The notes below the pieces were generated by a model that saw only the letters and a program-made list of their open reading frames with translations, had not been told where the DNA came from and did no database searches. A program made the position numbers and the translations under genes. From Callipepla californica brunnescens (taxonomy: Eukaryota > Chordata > Aves > Galliformes > Odontophoridae): a DNA stretch of 64,000 bases. Positions within the stretch are counted from its first letter, which is position 1. Every line of letters starts with the position of its first letter. Location of the stretch: the NCBI GenBank assembly GCA_023055505.1, contig JALIRH010000002.1:16453244-16517243 (forward strand), given 5' to 3'. Of this stretch, positions 27,365-39,100 are shown in pieces.

Positions 27365-28315
27365 TTCCCCTCCTCAGGACAGGGGGAGAATATAGGATGA
27401 AAAAAGGTTTGATTGAGATATGAGAGTGAGAGAATCACTCATCAGTTACCAACACAGGAAAAACAGTCTCAGCATATGGGAGATTAATGTAATCTATTGC
27501 ATGTTGATAACAGACTAGAGCAATGAGAAACTAAGAGGAAACTATAAACACTTTCCCTCCGCAATCACCATCTTCTGCTTCCTCCCTTTGAGCAGTGTAG
27601 GGAAACAATGGGAGCTGTGGTCAGTCCATAATGCTTTGTCATCTGCCCCTCCTACATGATCTCTCTCTGCCCCTGCTCAGTTGTGGAGTCCCTCACATGA
27701 GATACCTTTCTTTTGGAACTGATCTCACATTGGCTTCCCACAGGCTGCAGCCCTTCAAGAAATTCTACAATATGGGACCATACCACATGGTTTGAGTCTG
27801 CCCTGATCTGGCATAGATTCTCATGAGTGGCAGGTCCTCCAGTCTTTCTGACTCATTGTGGGCTCCTCTTCATGGTGGCAACTCTGGGCTGGGGCTGCTC
27901 CTGCAGGGGCTCTGTGTAGGCTGTGGCTCCTTCATGCCACATCCACTGCTGGCCTTCTTTATGGCTTCAGGCGGAGATCTGCTCTGTGTGATATCCAGGT
28001 TCTGCAGGGGAACCAAGTGTTGTGGGCTCTGGGGAGCTTCTGCACTGTGCCTGGAGCATCTCCTGTCCTGACTCTGGGGGCTGCTGTTTCTCCCACATGT
28101 TCTCAGTCCTCTCAGCTACGGTTGTGCAGTATTTGTGCCTTTCATCAATCTGCTCTTCCCAGAGGCACAACAAACGTCACACTCACTGGCTCAGTTCTGG
28201 CCAGCAGTAGGTTCCTTTTGGAGTTAGCTGAGATAGATTCTGAACTCCTCCAAGAGGCTGCCCCTCCCATGCCTGGCTAACGAAACCCTGTTACATGAAC
28301 CCAGTGCATCACCAC
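27365..28315 (+). mobile_element. LTR-like bird interspersed repeat, long GC-rich copy
   Basis: This 0.95 kb segment is clearly richer in G and C than its AT-rich surroundings. Its start (CAGTTACCAACACAGG, AAACAGTCTCAGCAT) parallels the 18330-18545 copy. The rest contains phrases typical of a widespread bird repeat: GCAGCCCTTCAAGAAATTCT, CCACATCCACTGCTGGCCTT, GGGGAGCTTCTGCACTGTGC, ACATGTTCTCAGTCCTCTC and CACTGGCTCAGTTCTGGCCA. I take it to be a decayed LTR-type element in + orientation. Overlapping open frames (27823-28071, 27858-28280) are GC-driven and repeat-derived; similar frames are known to be mis-annotated as bird proteins. Class assignment is from memory and needs a library search. 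Confidence 0.6.
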
Positions 28316-28951
28316 AGCATCAAAATAATGGCTTGAAAAAACATCTTGTTCACTGTTGACAGGTATTAGCTGTGAAATGTGGAAGCACATAGCACTCTGC
28401 TGATACACAGTTCCATTTCCAGCTTCCCAAAGCACATCAAATGGTATTTTTATTGAGAGTTCTGCATCCTTTAATGACTCCTGGTACTTACCTACTTGCA
28501 TTCAGTCATAAAGCCCTTCACAAAGATTCCTTGTTTACTCTTTTTCTACCTCTCATAAAAATGAACTACCCATACGACTAATGACATTTTCTTAAGTGCC
28601 CTTCACTTCTCCCTTCTTTGCCTACCTCAGACTTTTCTGCTTGGACCTCTATTTCAAAAATATGTTACTGTTCATATCTTTATACACGTGTGGTTTTAAT
28701 AGCTAGACATGTAGTTCTATGCTCTGTATTTTTAAGCACCATTTTAAACAAATAATTACAAAATGGAACATAAGAGATCAATCATATATATCTACTTGAT
28801 GGAGAATGTTGTGCTGAATTAACAGTTGTGACATTTTAGAATAAATAATTTATATATTGGATTCTACAATGAAGATAAAGTAGCTTTACTAACTGTAATG
28901 TGAAATATGTTATCATGAAATAATGTCTGATGATGTTTTATTTTATTTTAG

Positions 28952-29184
28952 TTTACTTGAGCACAAAATTTTAGAAATGGAAGAAAGACATAAAGAAGAG
29001 CTGGACACTCTGAAAGAAGAAAAAGAGAATTTACAGAGTTTGGTAACTCGGCAAAGCTACATAATCCAAGAACTAGAGAAGCAGTTAAGCAAGGCAACAA
29101 CTAATAACAGTGTTCTGCAGAAGCAGCAGCTTGAATTGATGGATACAGTTCATACTCTAATTACCCTCTGTTCAAAGGAAGGAG
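28952..29184 (+). CDS. ANGPT1: ANGPT1 exon 4 (main coiled coil)
   Basis: The exon is 233 nt: one base completing Ser, 77 codons, and one base (G) that joins exon 5. Borders are TTTTATTTTAG and GTAAGAAA. It reads LLEHKILEMEERHKEELD, TLKEEKENLQSLVTRQSY, IIQELEKQLSKATTNNSV, LQKQQLELMDTVHTLITL and CSKEG. This is the longest coiled-coil segment, rich in Leu/Glu/Lys heptads. The single Cys near its end corresponds, as I recall, to human Cys265 near the coiled-coil/linker border. An NNS sequon is conserved. Changes relative to recalled human sequence are few (for example EER for EGK, LSKA for LNRA, HTLITLCSK for HNLVNLCTK). The frame stays open into intron 4 until 29285. Confidence 0.97.
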
Positions 29185-29284
29185 GTAAGAAAGCAGAATT
29201 ACAAAATATTATGAATACTAGGAAATTTCTTTCTGAAGTGACTTTAAAAATACATATGTATAAATATATATATATAACTCAATG

Positions 29285-29450
29285 AGCTTGTTCCAAGAGA
29301 AGAACATGAAGGTATTTAAGAGATGTGTGGATGTGGTGCTTAAGGACAGGGTTTAGTTTTGGAGCTAGCTGAGTTAGGTAATGGTTTCACTTGATGATTT
29401 TATTGGTCTTTTCCAACCCATAATAACTTATATGATTATAATCAAGGACA
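29285..29450 (+). mobile_element. CR1 LINE 3' end fragment
   Basis: The sequence contains the CR1 3' UTR pattern GTATTTAAGAGATGTGTGGA, TGTGGTGCTTAAGGACAGGG, then GGTCTTTTCCAACCCATAAT and the tail TTATATGATTATA. It is in + orientation, truncated to about 165 bp, and begins about 100 bp after exon 4, just where the read-through open frame ends. It has no coding capacity. Confidence 0.85.
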
Positions 29451-30523
29451 AAAGACCACGTAAGAGCCCACCAATCAAATAACGTTTTGTCAGTGCTGAG
29501 GCCAACCCTTTTGCTAACAGTTATATCTTATTTAAATTTAATATCATTGAGCTGTTATACCATAACCTTAGCTGCTGCAAGACAATTTAATTGACTTCAC
29601 CTTAGCAATACCATTTTGTTCCTTTGAGCATCTACTTCCTGCTGTGACTGACTGTGTTTACTGATGGTAACTTTATGGGTACCGAGTCTTGAGTTCCTTT
29701 CAGTAATTGGAGAGAAAATGAATGAACATAAACTAGGACTCTTTGCATTTTGTACATGATTTGAAAGCTGATGAATTCAGTTGTTGGCACTAAAGGTGCA
29801 GTAGCCATCCAAAAGAAGTTGTTCTTCCACTGAATGTGTTTTTGCTTATAGTAAGAGATTGAATTTTTAGTACATAAGACACATTATGAACACGTAATGA
29901 ATAAATAACATCTTTTAAAAAAAAGGAATGATTAACCATCTAGGATAATTCTCCTAAAGTTTAACTACATTAATGACCATATTTCTTCTAGACACTGATA
30001 AACAAATTGAGTTTTCTAATGCTAAAAACATTACAGACACTCCTTTCATCACAACTATCCAAGGCAGGTAGCAGAAACAGACAAATGTTGTTTGGAGTTC
30101 ACTGTGAGGAGTGAAAATGAGACAATGGAACTAATATATTAGTAACTATAAAAAGTAGGGCAGAGTTATATAGAATAGAGGGAATAAGTTATGTAAGGGA
30201 GAGTGCAAAAGCAAAGGCCATATACTAAGATTAACAACTAAAAGGGAATTAACATTTGTGTCTGATATGCCAAGTAGTGAGTTAAAATTACTGCTAGGGG
30301 AAGAAAGTTGATAAAAGAAACATCAAAGAGATCATCAAAACTCTTCTGAGAAAAGATTCAGGGTAAACACAGAGTAACTGGAGATGTACAAGTTCTACTA
30401 GTTGTTAGTGAGTGTGGATATATAGAAGAAAGGTCTGTGTGAGGTTTAGCACTAGCACTCCAAGGTCCCCAGCACATTTCCTCTTGGTAATTCTAGAGCT
30501 CTAAATGCTATAGAAATTTTTTT

Positions 30524-30652
30524 GAAATTAATATATATATATATTAATTAATTAATATATATATATAATTTTTGAAATTAATATATATATATATTATATA
30601 TTATATATATAATATATATATAATATATATAATAATATATATATATATAATT
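30524..30652. repeat. AT/TA dinucleotide array with palindromic blocks
   Basis: About 125 bp is nearly pure A/T, made of ATAT runs broken by TTAATTAATTAA and two copies of a TTTTTGAAATTAATATATAT block. The array is almost self-complementary and could extrude cruciforms. It is probably length-polymorphic and hard to sequence accurately. Confidence 0.95.
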
Positions 30653-33600
30653 CACCTGCATTGCTGCTCAGTATTTGGTTTAAGAGGCAGAAAAATATGT
30701 AATTCCTGCTATTAAGCTCAAGGCAGTGTGGGTTTGTTCTCTGCTGTATATTCCCATGCAACTTGTGTGGCTTATATCTGAATAGTTCCAGTGGCGAGGA
30801 TTACATCTCATCCTTTGGAAGTGTTTCATGCTTGGACCCATGTTGATAGACTTCTTTTTTTTTTTTTTTTGGTCCTCATATTTGTTCTGAATGTTCCCTT
30901 CTACTTATTCTGTTAGACAGTTCCCCAGCATTTTGAAGAAAATAACATCCTTCATAGTAGGATGTTCTCATATCGGTAGAGAAAAATTGTGATGCAGTGC
31001 AATTCATTTATCATGTTTTGCGATCTTTTGGCAAAGAAACTTGGCAAAGTTGTATTCAGGATTTTCTAATATAGCTCAGGAGTATTTTAAAATTCATATC
31101 TGTATGAAATATATATTCTTTTCGTATGGCTCTTTACTGAAAGTTTTTTAAGGTTAGAAGAAGATTTTCAAAATATTCCAAATTTGGTTCAAAGAAAAAA
31201 AAATACAAACCAAAACACATTTTCTCTAAACTAAATCCTTAGCTGAAAGATTTTGAATAACGATTTCAGAAGTGGACATTAAAAACTGGGCTCCTGGATC
31301 CAAATTCAGATGTGTGAAAGCCTGAATTTTCATCAGTCTTTCTACAGCTGAGGAATTGTGGAAGTGAAAGATAATCAGCATGGCAAATGCCTAAACAGAA
31401 TCTTCACTGGTTAACTCTGACTCTCAATTTTGAACACTTATTTTTGTTTGTTTGTTTATTACCATAGTAGGAATATTCCTTCTTTTTGAGAAAATCTAAA
31501 AAGAAATAATTGCAGAAATGTTTCCACTAACTGTCTAAGTGGAGCTGACTAATATTTTTGTTAAGCATATCCACAGTTGAAAAGAAGCCAGACATCTTAA
31601 GTTAAAATAATTTCCTGGAGTATAAGACTATTCCAATGAAGGCAGAAATCTAAATCATTGTAATAAAAATTGCTACCAGCTTCAGCCTGTGCAAATATAT
31701 GTTGAAAATAGGAGAGTACTTTGCTGGGAAATACAATCAAATCTACTCACAGTTCTTACAAAAAAAATGAAATTTAGTCTTGCACAAGTCTTTATGTGTG
31801 CGCTAATGCTTAATGCACAAAATATGTCATTAGTAGTGTTTGTTGGGAGGTAGAGAATAGCAAAATGTGAAACATAAATCAGTGACATCTCTTCTGCCTT
31901 CTGCTGTTAAATACTGGTCATCTAATTTCATAAAGCATATAGCAGAAATGGAAATCATCCAAAACACAATAGCATAAGTGAAATAATTACAGATCTGGAA
32001 TGACTTCCATATGGGGAGAGAGAACTGTAAAATACAGAATTATTGGATGAGAAAAAGATCTGTACAATGGTTTTATGGAAATCTACGTAATAACCAATGC
32101 TGGAGAGAAGAGGAAGACCAGTAACAGATATCTGTCATTGACAAAAACAATATTTGATTATGTGAATATTTGATTGCTAGATATCATTGAATTTAATAAA
32201 GATTTTTGAATCAGTATAAATATAAGATATCCCAAGATAAGAACAAAAATGTCACTGACAGCGAAATGATCTTTTTTGCTTATGTCAGAAATACACAAAT
32301 TTCCAATTTGTGAAATAAAGTTAGGAATTAAAAAAGATATCTTAAGTAAAATTAGAGTTACAGTTGCAGTTGAATGATTTCATTTGAAGCCAACCATTGC
32401 CTTTTGATTATAAATCAGGAGATAATTTTATTCCAATAATGACATTATTGTATCAGAATATTTATATTTAGATTAGATTAAGTAAGTTAGAAGACTTTCA
32501 GAAGTCTGCTTATTAGTAGTCTGTGACAAAATTAGTGTGGAGATTTAGTGCTGAGCAGAATCTGCTTTAGTTCAGTTTTATGCTCTGAGAAGTTTAACTA
32601 ATATAGTCCCTAATACTGGATGACAACCTTGCCATGTAATCTGCTTTGGACTTCAACTATGGCTAGATACATGTTGTAAGGATTTCTGTACTTAAAGGGA
32701 AATGAGGAAGAGAGAAAAAGTAAAAGAGAAGATAGTTTTTAAAAATACAGATGAACTAGAAGATAAAATCCAGATCCCACTTTCAGTGCTGGATTTGTAG
32801 CAAGCTGGTTTTGAGATGGGGGCCACCTGTTAAGCGCAAACTGTTTGTGAGTTTGGTTTCCAAAATACCACCCACCTCTCTCCTATTGTGAGTGATTCTA
32901 GGATTCGTTTGCATGTAATCCAAAAAAATAGAAACTTCCAATGTTCTGAAAGACTACAGAGAGTCAAATATACGCAGATTACTGTGGGGACACACAAGTC
33001 TACATTTTGGCCTGTGTCTATGGCTAAACCCATTTATCACATTGTTTATGTATTTTATTAGGCTAAACAATATTGGCAGGAGCTGTCAAAAAAATTCTTA
33101 AATAGAATTTCTGAAAAAGCAGTGCTTTCAGACACTAACCTCATTGAAATGACTGTTCAGTATTGTAGAAATTTAAAGAAGCTTTCTAGAAATTAACTAA
33201 TCTCCATACTCGAGAAAAGATACACATGCTTGTAACTTTTACTTCTCTGCAACAGAAGAGTAGAGAAATAGAAATTTTGAGCTGAAGGCTTTATTAATCA
33301 TCATAGAGGTACTGCATATCTGCAAAGCTGCAGAAGTCCTTCACTTACAGAGAAGATAACAAAGAGTTGGATACAGATCACTGTGTTGTTTGCCAAAGTT
33401 GTCAAAATATTTTGTGATTGTCATTTTCTTCAAACAACTCGTTCCTTATACTACTTTTAACTGAGTATGGATAAAGCATTTTAGTCCTGAGTGTATCAAT
33501 GGAAAAACAGGTAGCCTTGGCTTACCAATTGCCTTCTATTCCTATCCATGATGAAATTCCACAGGTCTCTGGATGAAAATATTATGTGTGAGAATGAGAG

Positions 33601-35739
33601 TTCTAAAATTTTAATAAGTCCATCTAAAGTTCTGTTTCTTTCTCTTCAACTGGTATTATCAGTATTTCAGAATATGAAAAACATGAAAGTTCTGTTGATA
33701 TAGGCACATTATTGTTTCTACCAATCAAAAAATATCTAGACAGTAAAAGGTATGTGAGAGACTTACAAAGCTTTCGATTCAGGAAAAATACTTTCCAAAA
33801 GGATTTTTAATGTTGACTGAGAAAACTCCAAGGAATGCACTGCAAATTGTGTTAAGTAATAGATAACATCTTCATCAAAGAAGTATACCCAAGTTCAAAC
33901 TATGTAATTCAGAAATTGCTTTAGTCCAGTGGGAGATTATGTTTAAAGCTAAAGGTCACAAAATGCTCTCAGTCTGAAGTGGCATCTATTTTCAAATACT
34001 TTGCTCTTTTTCTTTTTTTCTCCAGTAGAAGAAAATTATCTTGTGTGCCTATCATGCTAACATTAACTTGCATAACTTCCTAAGTACTCCTACCCACAGC
34101 ATAAGGGAATTTATAATTTCAATATGAAAATACATTTAACTTTAACATTTATTGTCCTTTTCTGGTTTCATTTTCTTTTTTCTTTTTATTATTTTATATT
34201 GTTTGTCAGACTGCATATTAGCATAGTTTATTAAAATGCTTGGTCTAAAATCGTGTACTTAAGAGTAATGGAAAAATAAAGAAACTTCTGTCATGAATGT
34301 CTGTTTTTGTGACCTCCTAGTAGGGGAGAAATGAGGCATTAGCTTTCTCTTGAATGCTGATGAGAAGCTAAGCTTAATTCTCAAAATAATACACACATAT
34401 GCCAGGAATTTACCTCCCCAGAAGTACCAGTTGAGTTTGTGAAGTAAATAACTTGGTTGGTGGGTCTGAGTTTTCTGGAAAGGTTCAAATCTCCAATCTT
34501 ATAACTACTTTTCATGTTTTTAAATATTCTGCATGGAAAGTAAACATGTCCAAAATTTCATTGTATTAGAATACACACTTTTAAAAGGCATAGCAGTTTA
34601 TTTACGCAAAACATTAAAGGGTAAATATTTTATTCCATTTCTTAGAACACAGTTGTTATCATGTTAAAATTTATACTGAAATACACATATTGAGAATAGA
34701 ATTAGAACTTCAAAGGGATGACCTGAAGGTTGCAGACACAGGGGAAACTCCATTGACACTAACAGAATTACCCCAACAGAGAAGCTAGCCTATTTCATTA
34801 GCAAGACTTCAAAGACAACTTATATAAGTCAGTATTTACAAAGAAAAAGAGAATTAGAAAAGGTTTGCCAGGATGCCAACATGGATTAAAAGATTCAGGT
34901 GTTTCTAAATTTAATTTTAAGTCTTTATATTTGAATTGAGTTCAGTAAAATGAGTTTTTTTTTTTATATTGTATTGATTCAACTATGTATTGAAGTAAAT
35001 ACATAGTAGTAAACTAGACCACTTAAAACTAATACATTTTTGTCAGCAGAGTAGAAGAATAAGATTGAACGATGCAGTTAGTGGTTTTATGTGCACAGCA
35101 GAAATAATATTGCTATTCATCTGAGATATATTCTGAGGTAACTATTTCACTAGAAATCTCTTTTAACTCCTTAACACTAGTCTCCTTTTTCTACCTCATC
35201 CCTAACTTTGCTAAGGTTTTTGTTCAACATGATATAGTGTAACTCCTGAGTAAAGAACGTTGAATGGCATATCAGTCACTTCATTTTTCTTCTGAAGCCT
35301 GGAAACAATTAGAACAAGATTTTTTGCTAAATTTATGATGCTTATGACCAACTTTAGCTGCAAGCTGTAAATCTGGTGGGGATCAAGAGAGTGCCTTGAT
35401 CCACACATTTTAAGCATGGTTAAAAGAAATAAATGCATGAAAAAATGACAGACTCTCTTTTTCTTTTGAAGCTTAAATTGGATAACCCTAACACAGATAA
35501 CAAAACATGACACTTTTAATCAATAAATTCTAAATCTTTCTATTATTTTTTCTCACTACTGAGTAAGAATGATATAAAAACACAATTAGTGTTTACTTTA
35601 CAAAACTGGAGCAGCCACACCTGATCATTGAACAAAACTTAATGCACTGAAGCCATTATCTTATTGTGTCATTAAGCACTACGTTGATCCTCAAAAGTGT
35701 CAAAGCTAAGGATGCCAACATGTTTGTACAATGATACAG

Positions 35740-35930
35740 AAAAAAATCTTTAGTGTGAGTGTGGTCAAATATTGGAGCAGACTTTCAAGTGAGGAAGCTC
35801 ATGCCCCATTCCTGTCAGTGTCCAAGAGACATTTGGACATTATCCTCATTGTGGTTAGCTCTGAAGTGATCACGAAGTTGGACTTGATGATCTTTGAAGG
35901 TTAATTCCTACTGAAATATTCTACACTAAT
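35740..35930 (+). mobile_element. CR1 LINE 3' end fragment
   Basis: The typical CR1 3' UTR order is visible: ATTGGAGCAGACTTTCAAG, CATGCCCCATTCCTGTCAG, AAGAGACATTTGGACATTAT, TTGGACTTGATGATCTTTGA and a decayed tail GAAATATTCTACACTAAT. It is in + orientation and is a diverged, 5'-truncated copy of a subtype similar to that at 11380-11630. Confidence 0.8.
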
Positions 35931-36082
35931 CTAAAAATTGCAGAAGATTGCTGTGAAAAGAAAAATAATCTTTTCCATCCACAATTCACAAACCTTGCTA
36001 TTATAATTATGTTTGTTCCACTTTTTGAACTGCCTGTATCTGTATTTTGAAACATAGGGGAAAAAAAATAAATTAATTTTTC

Positions 36083-36108
36083 ACTGAGTGTCATGGAAGA
36101 CACTCAGT
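36083..36108. other. perfect 10-bp inverted repeat
   Basis: The arms ACTGAGTGTC and GACACTCAGT are perfect reverse complements separated by six bases (ATGGAA). An A-rich run (about 36058-36070) lies upstream. It lacks a downstream U tract and lies within intron 4, so no regulatory role is assigned. Confidence 0.8.
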
Positions 36109-39100
36109 CTTCCTTGCCTTGAACGTATGAGACCACCAGATGAAAGGCACTGCAATGCTTCAGTTTATTTTTGTGCAGTTGTGTAGGAAACACTTGCACA
36201 TCTACACCAGCGTTGTTTTCATATTTCACAGGTTCATTTGTTCATGTGTTATAGAGTCTCTGTTTCCTTTGGAGAATTTGGATGTTCACGCACATTTTTC
36301 AGAGATGATCAGAAAGATTAAGAGCTTCCAGAAGTCCGTTTTGCTTGACTCATTTAGGGGGTAGATGTAGAAACCTGTTTGCACTTCCTTGAGAATCATT
36401 AATGAAGCTTTTCTTAAATTAGTTGTCTGAGGATGAGAATTGTGCCTGAAAGTGTGCTTTCTTTCAGTTATCAATAAGGGGTGAACAGAATAGCACTGCT
36501 ATTTATATGATCAGTATCTACATTGGGACAGATTAGTTTTTCTGAAAGTGAAGAAATAATGTTTTTAATACCAAATAAAAATATGTTACAAACAAATACC
36601 TTATTTAGGCAAGGATGACTTAATTAACAAGTTACACTGTAGAATAAAATACATCTAAAAGTGTGTAAATTATGATCAAGTCAGAGTGGGTTAATAGAGA
36701 TACTATACTTGAGTTAATTTAAAAGTACAGCATTTAATGTATCTGCTAGTGGGAAAAATATTTGAGCTCTTCAGAACAGAACTGTGGAATCCTGTATTTT
36801 ATCCCGATTAAGTTATTGATAATGACAGCAAGGGGTCAGTGTTAATTACTGCTGAAGAATGAACACTGAGTATATATTTTTTATATTTCATTTCTTGGTT
36901 ATTAATACTGAAATCAATTACCCTCTCTCATTCCTACAGTATATCTCAGTGCCAAATCCCTCTTCACTTTGCTTTGTGAAAATTGTATTATTCAGACACA
37001 CCAAAGATATTAGAGGGGATATCAACATGTATAAACCAGCCAACAACACTGCAAGTGTCACCCAAATGGCTTGTTAATGAAATCTTTCTTGTATGCATAC
37101 CAAGGTTCAGCTGGAAACACTAATGCACATTAGGGTTTCTGTGTGGAAAAATATAAATCAATTAAAGAAATATGGACACTGGAGATATTAAACAAAGCCA
37201 GTGGCTTAATCTCTCTTTTAGCAGTTTGTGAAAGACTTCTTTAGTTCTCATCTCTCTGTGAATAGCTGGTTACTCACAAAACTGCTGTCTCAAGCAGAAA
37301 CTATTAAGGAACTATATTGCAGCTGGATAATTAAGTGTCTTTATCGCTCTGTAAAGGAGCCATAACGCATTCTATTTCAGCTCACTAATGAGGACCACTT
37401 TATGGTATTCCTAAGTGATGTCTTTCAAATACGCAGTGAATTGAAGTATTATTGTTGTTACCAGTCACTAAGGCCAGATTTATTGGGAAACAAACTTGAT
37501 AACTGTTGATAATTTATTAGGTAGTAAATAATTATGCCCTGGAGAGGGTGAAAGCTCACTAAGTTAACATCATTTTCCAAGACCTAGTCCATTCCTGCAG
37601 CGCTACAGGAGGGGAATTCTGCTTTAAATGATTTATTTAATAAGTACTTGGATAGCTTGAGTACTCTTGTTATGCCATTGTTTGTTTTTCTTACTGTACG
37701 CTCTCAGTGGGGAGGAAAAAAGAGAAATATAATATACTATTGCTGCTAAAATGTTTCTGTAAAAGTTAACATGAGGCAACTAATTTGCTGAGCCTTTTCT
37801 CTTCCCTTCCCCACCTTCAAAATGTGGATCTGAAATTCTTGTATGTAATGACCCTTTGTGTTTCTAATGAATCTGAGACTGTGCTAGTCCTTAGGCTGGC
37901 AGAATCATCTCAGCCCTGTTAACCACATTTCAGTGTAGCTTGGTAGTTGTGCTGAATCATATTGAGAGGTTTGCACATTCATTTAGACCTCCCACATGCA
38001 GCAAGTAGTATGCATGGAAATATGAAGGGCTAGGGTCTGATAGCAAAAGGACTATTTTTTCTTTTGTCATTGCTCCTTGGGAACAAAATTCTTTTACTTC
38101 TCCATACACTCTAATAACCACATAGTTAAGTCAATAAGGTAAGTCAAATTAAGGGAGCAGTTCCAGTGGAATTACAAGCTTGTTAAAAAAATGAGCTCTG
38201 ATAAACCCTCTCCTTAAACACAAAATCCAAGACTTCTGCTGGATCTCATGTTACTTGACTCACTTTGGCTTTGGAGACCACCACCAACAGCAGCGGGAAG
38301 AGCAGCACCACTCATTTAAATGATACTGTAGATTTATCTGGGGGTAATAATGAAATGCTCCCTGAAATATAAACTGAAAATGTTTGCTTATACTGCCATA
38401 AACTCTGAAAGTTCAAAGTAAGGCCAGCGTTTTCCATTCTAATTATTCAGCAGTTGAGTGCACCCAAGGAAGGAGCTCTAGAGTTCCATTTCCTTCCAGT
38501 TTAAGTAACCATGAAGTTTAAGGTAAACTCACAAGTAAATCTTGAATGGAAAGCTTGGGATTTGTTTCTTGACAATTATGAATGAAATTAAAAAATATAT
38601 ATAAATTATAGAATCTTATAAATTACTACAAATGAAAAGAAAAAATAGAAAAATGTACCACAGTGTAATTCATTATGTGCTCAAATACCATGGAAAATAT
38701 TTGAACCCGTGCCTAAAAAACTAAACAAAAAAGATTTAAAAAAAAGATGATGAAGAGTATGACACGGAGTCTACCAAGTATATTAGGTCTGCTTCAGATG
38801 GTGAAAAACTGTAGTATGCAGTAGAAATGATTGGCTTCTTATGTATCTGAACAGACTGGAATCCAGGAAATACGCTATTCAAATCCTCCTTCCAGGTACA
38901 GAAACATGCCCTTACATGGCAATCATTTCAGTTTGTAGGGAATACCTCTGTTATTTAGAGAGAAAATCTGAGCTGGAGCATGACTTCAGTTTTGTGCTTG
39001 TTTCTGTGTCGCAGAGAACATGTGCAGCATAACAGTGTTACTGAAGGGAATACTGGCATAACACAGATATCTGTTAGTTTGCAGTTCAACATATTTTCTC

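Larger units (their letters stand above)
19907..28951 (+). other. ANGPT1: ANGPT1 intron 3
   Basis: A 9.0 kb phase 2 intron with donor GTAATA and acceptor TTTTATTTTAG. It holds two LTR-like fragments (about 20640-20980 and 27365-28315) and an old antisense CR1 (about 25690-26265). The stretches 21000-25690, 26270-27360 and 28320-28950 appear unique and AT-rich. The 28277-28501 region shows no recognisable element. Confidence 0.93.

Noticed and set aside
27823..28280. Overlapping 82- and 140-codon open frames in a GC-rich block.
   Set aside because: The block is an interspersed bird repeat; similar translations are a known source of false protein predictions.
28923..29285. Exon 4 frame staying open 34 codons into intron 4, suggesting a truncated coiled-coil-only isoform.
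   Set aside because: The splice donor GTAAGA is strong and no nearby polyadenylation signal is convincing; without RNA evidence it is ordinary read-through.
36083..36115. A perfect hairpin considered as a terminator or microRNA precursor.
   Set aside because: The stem is only 10 bp, too short for a microRNA precursor, and intrinsic terminators do not apply to this vertebrate intron.
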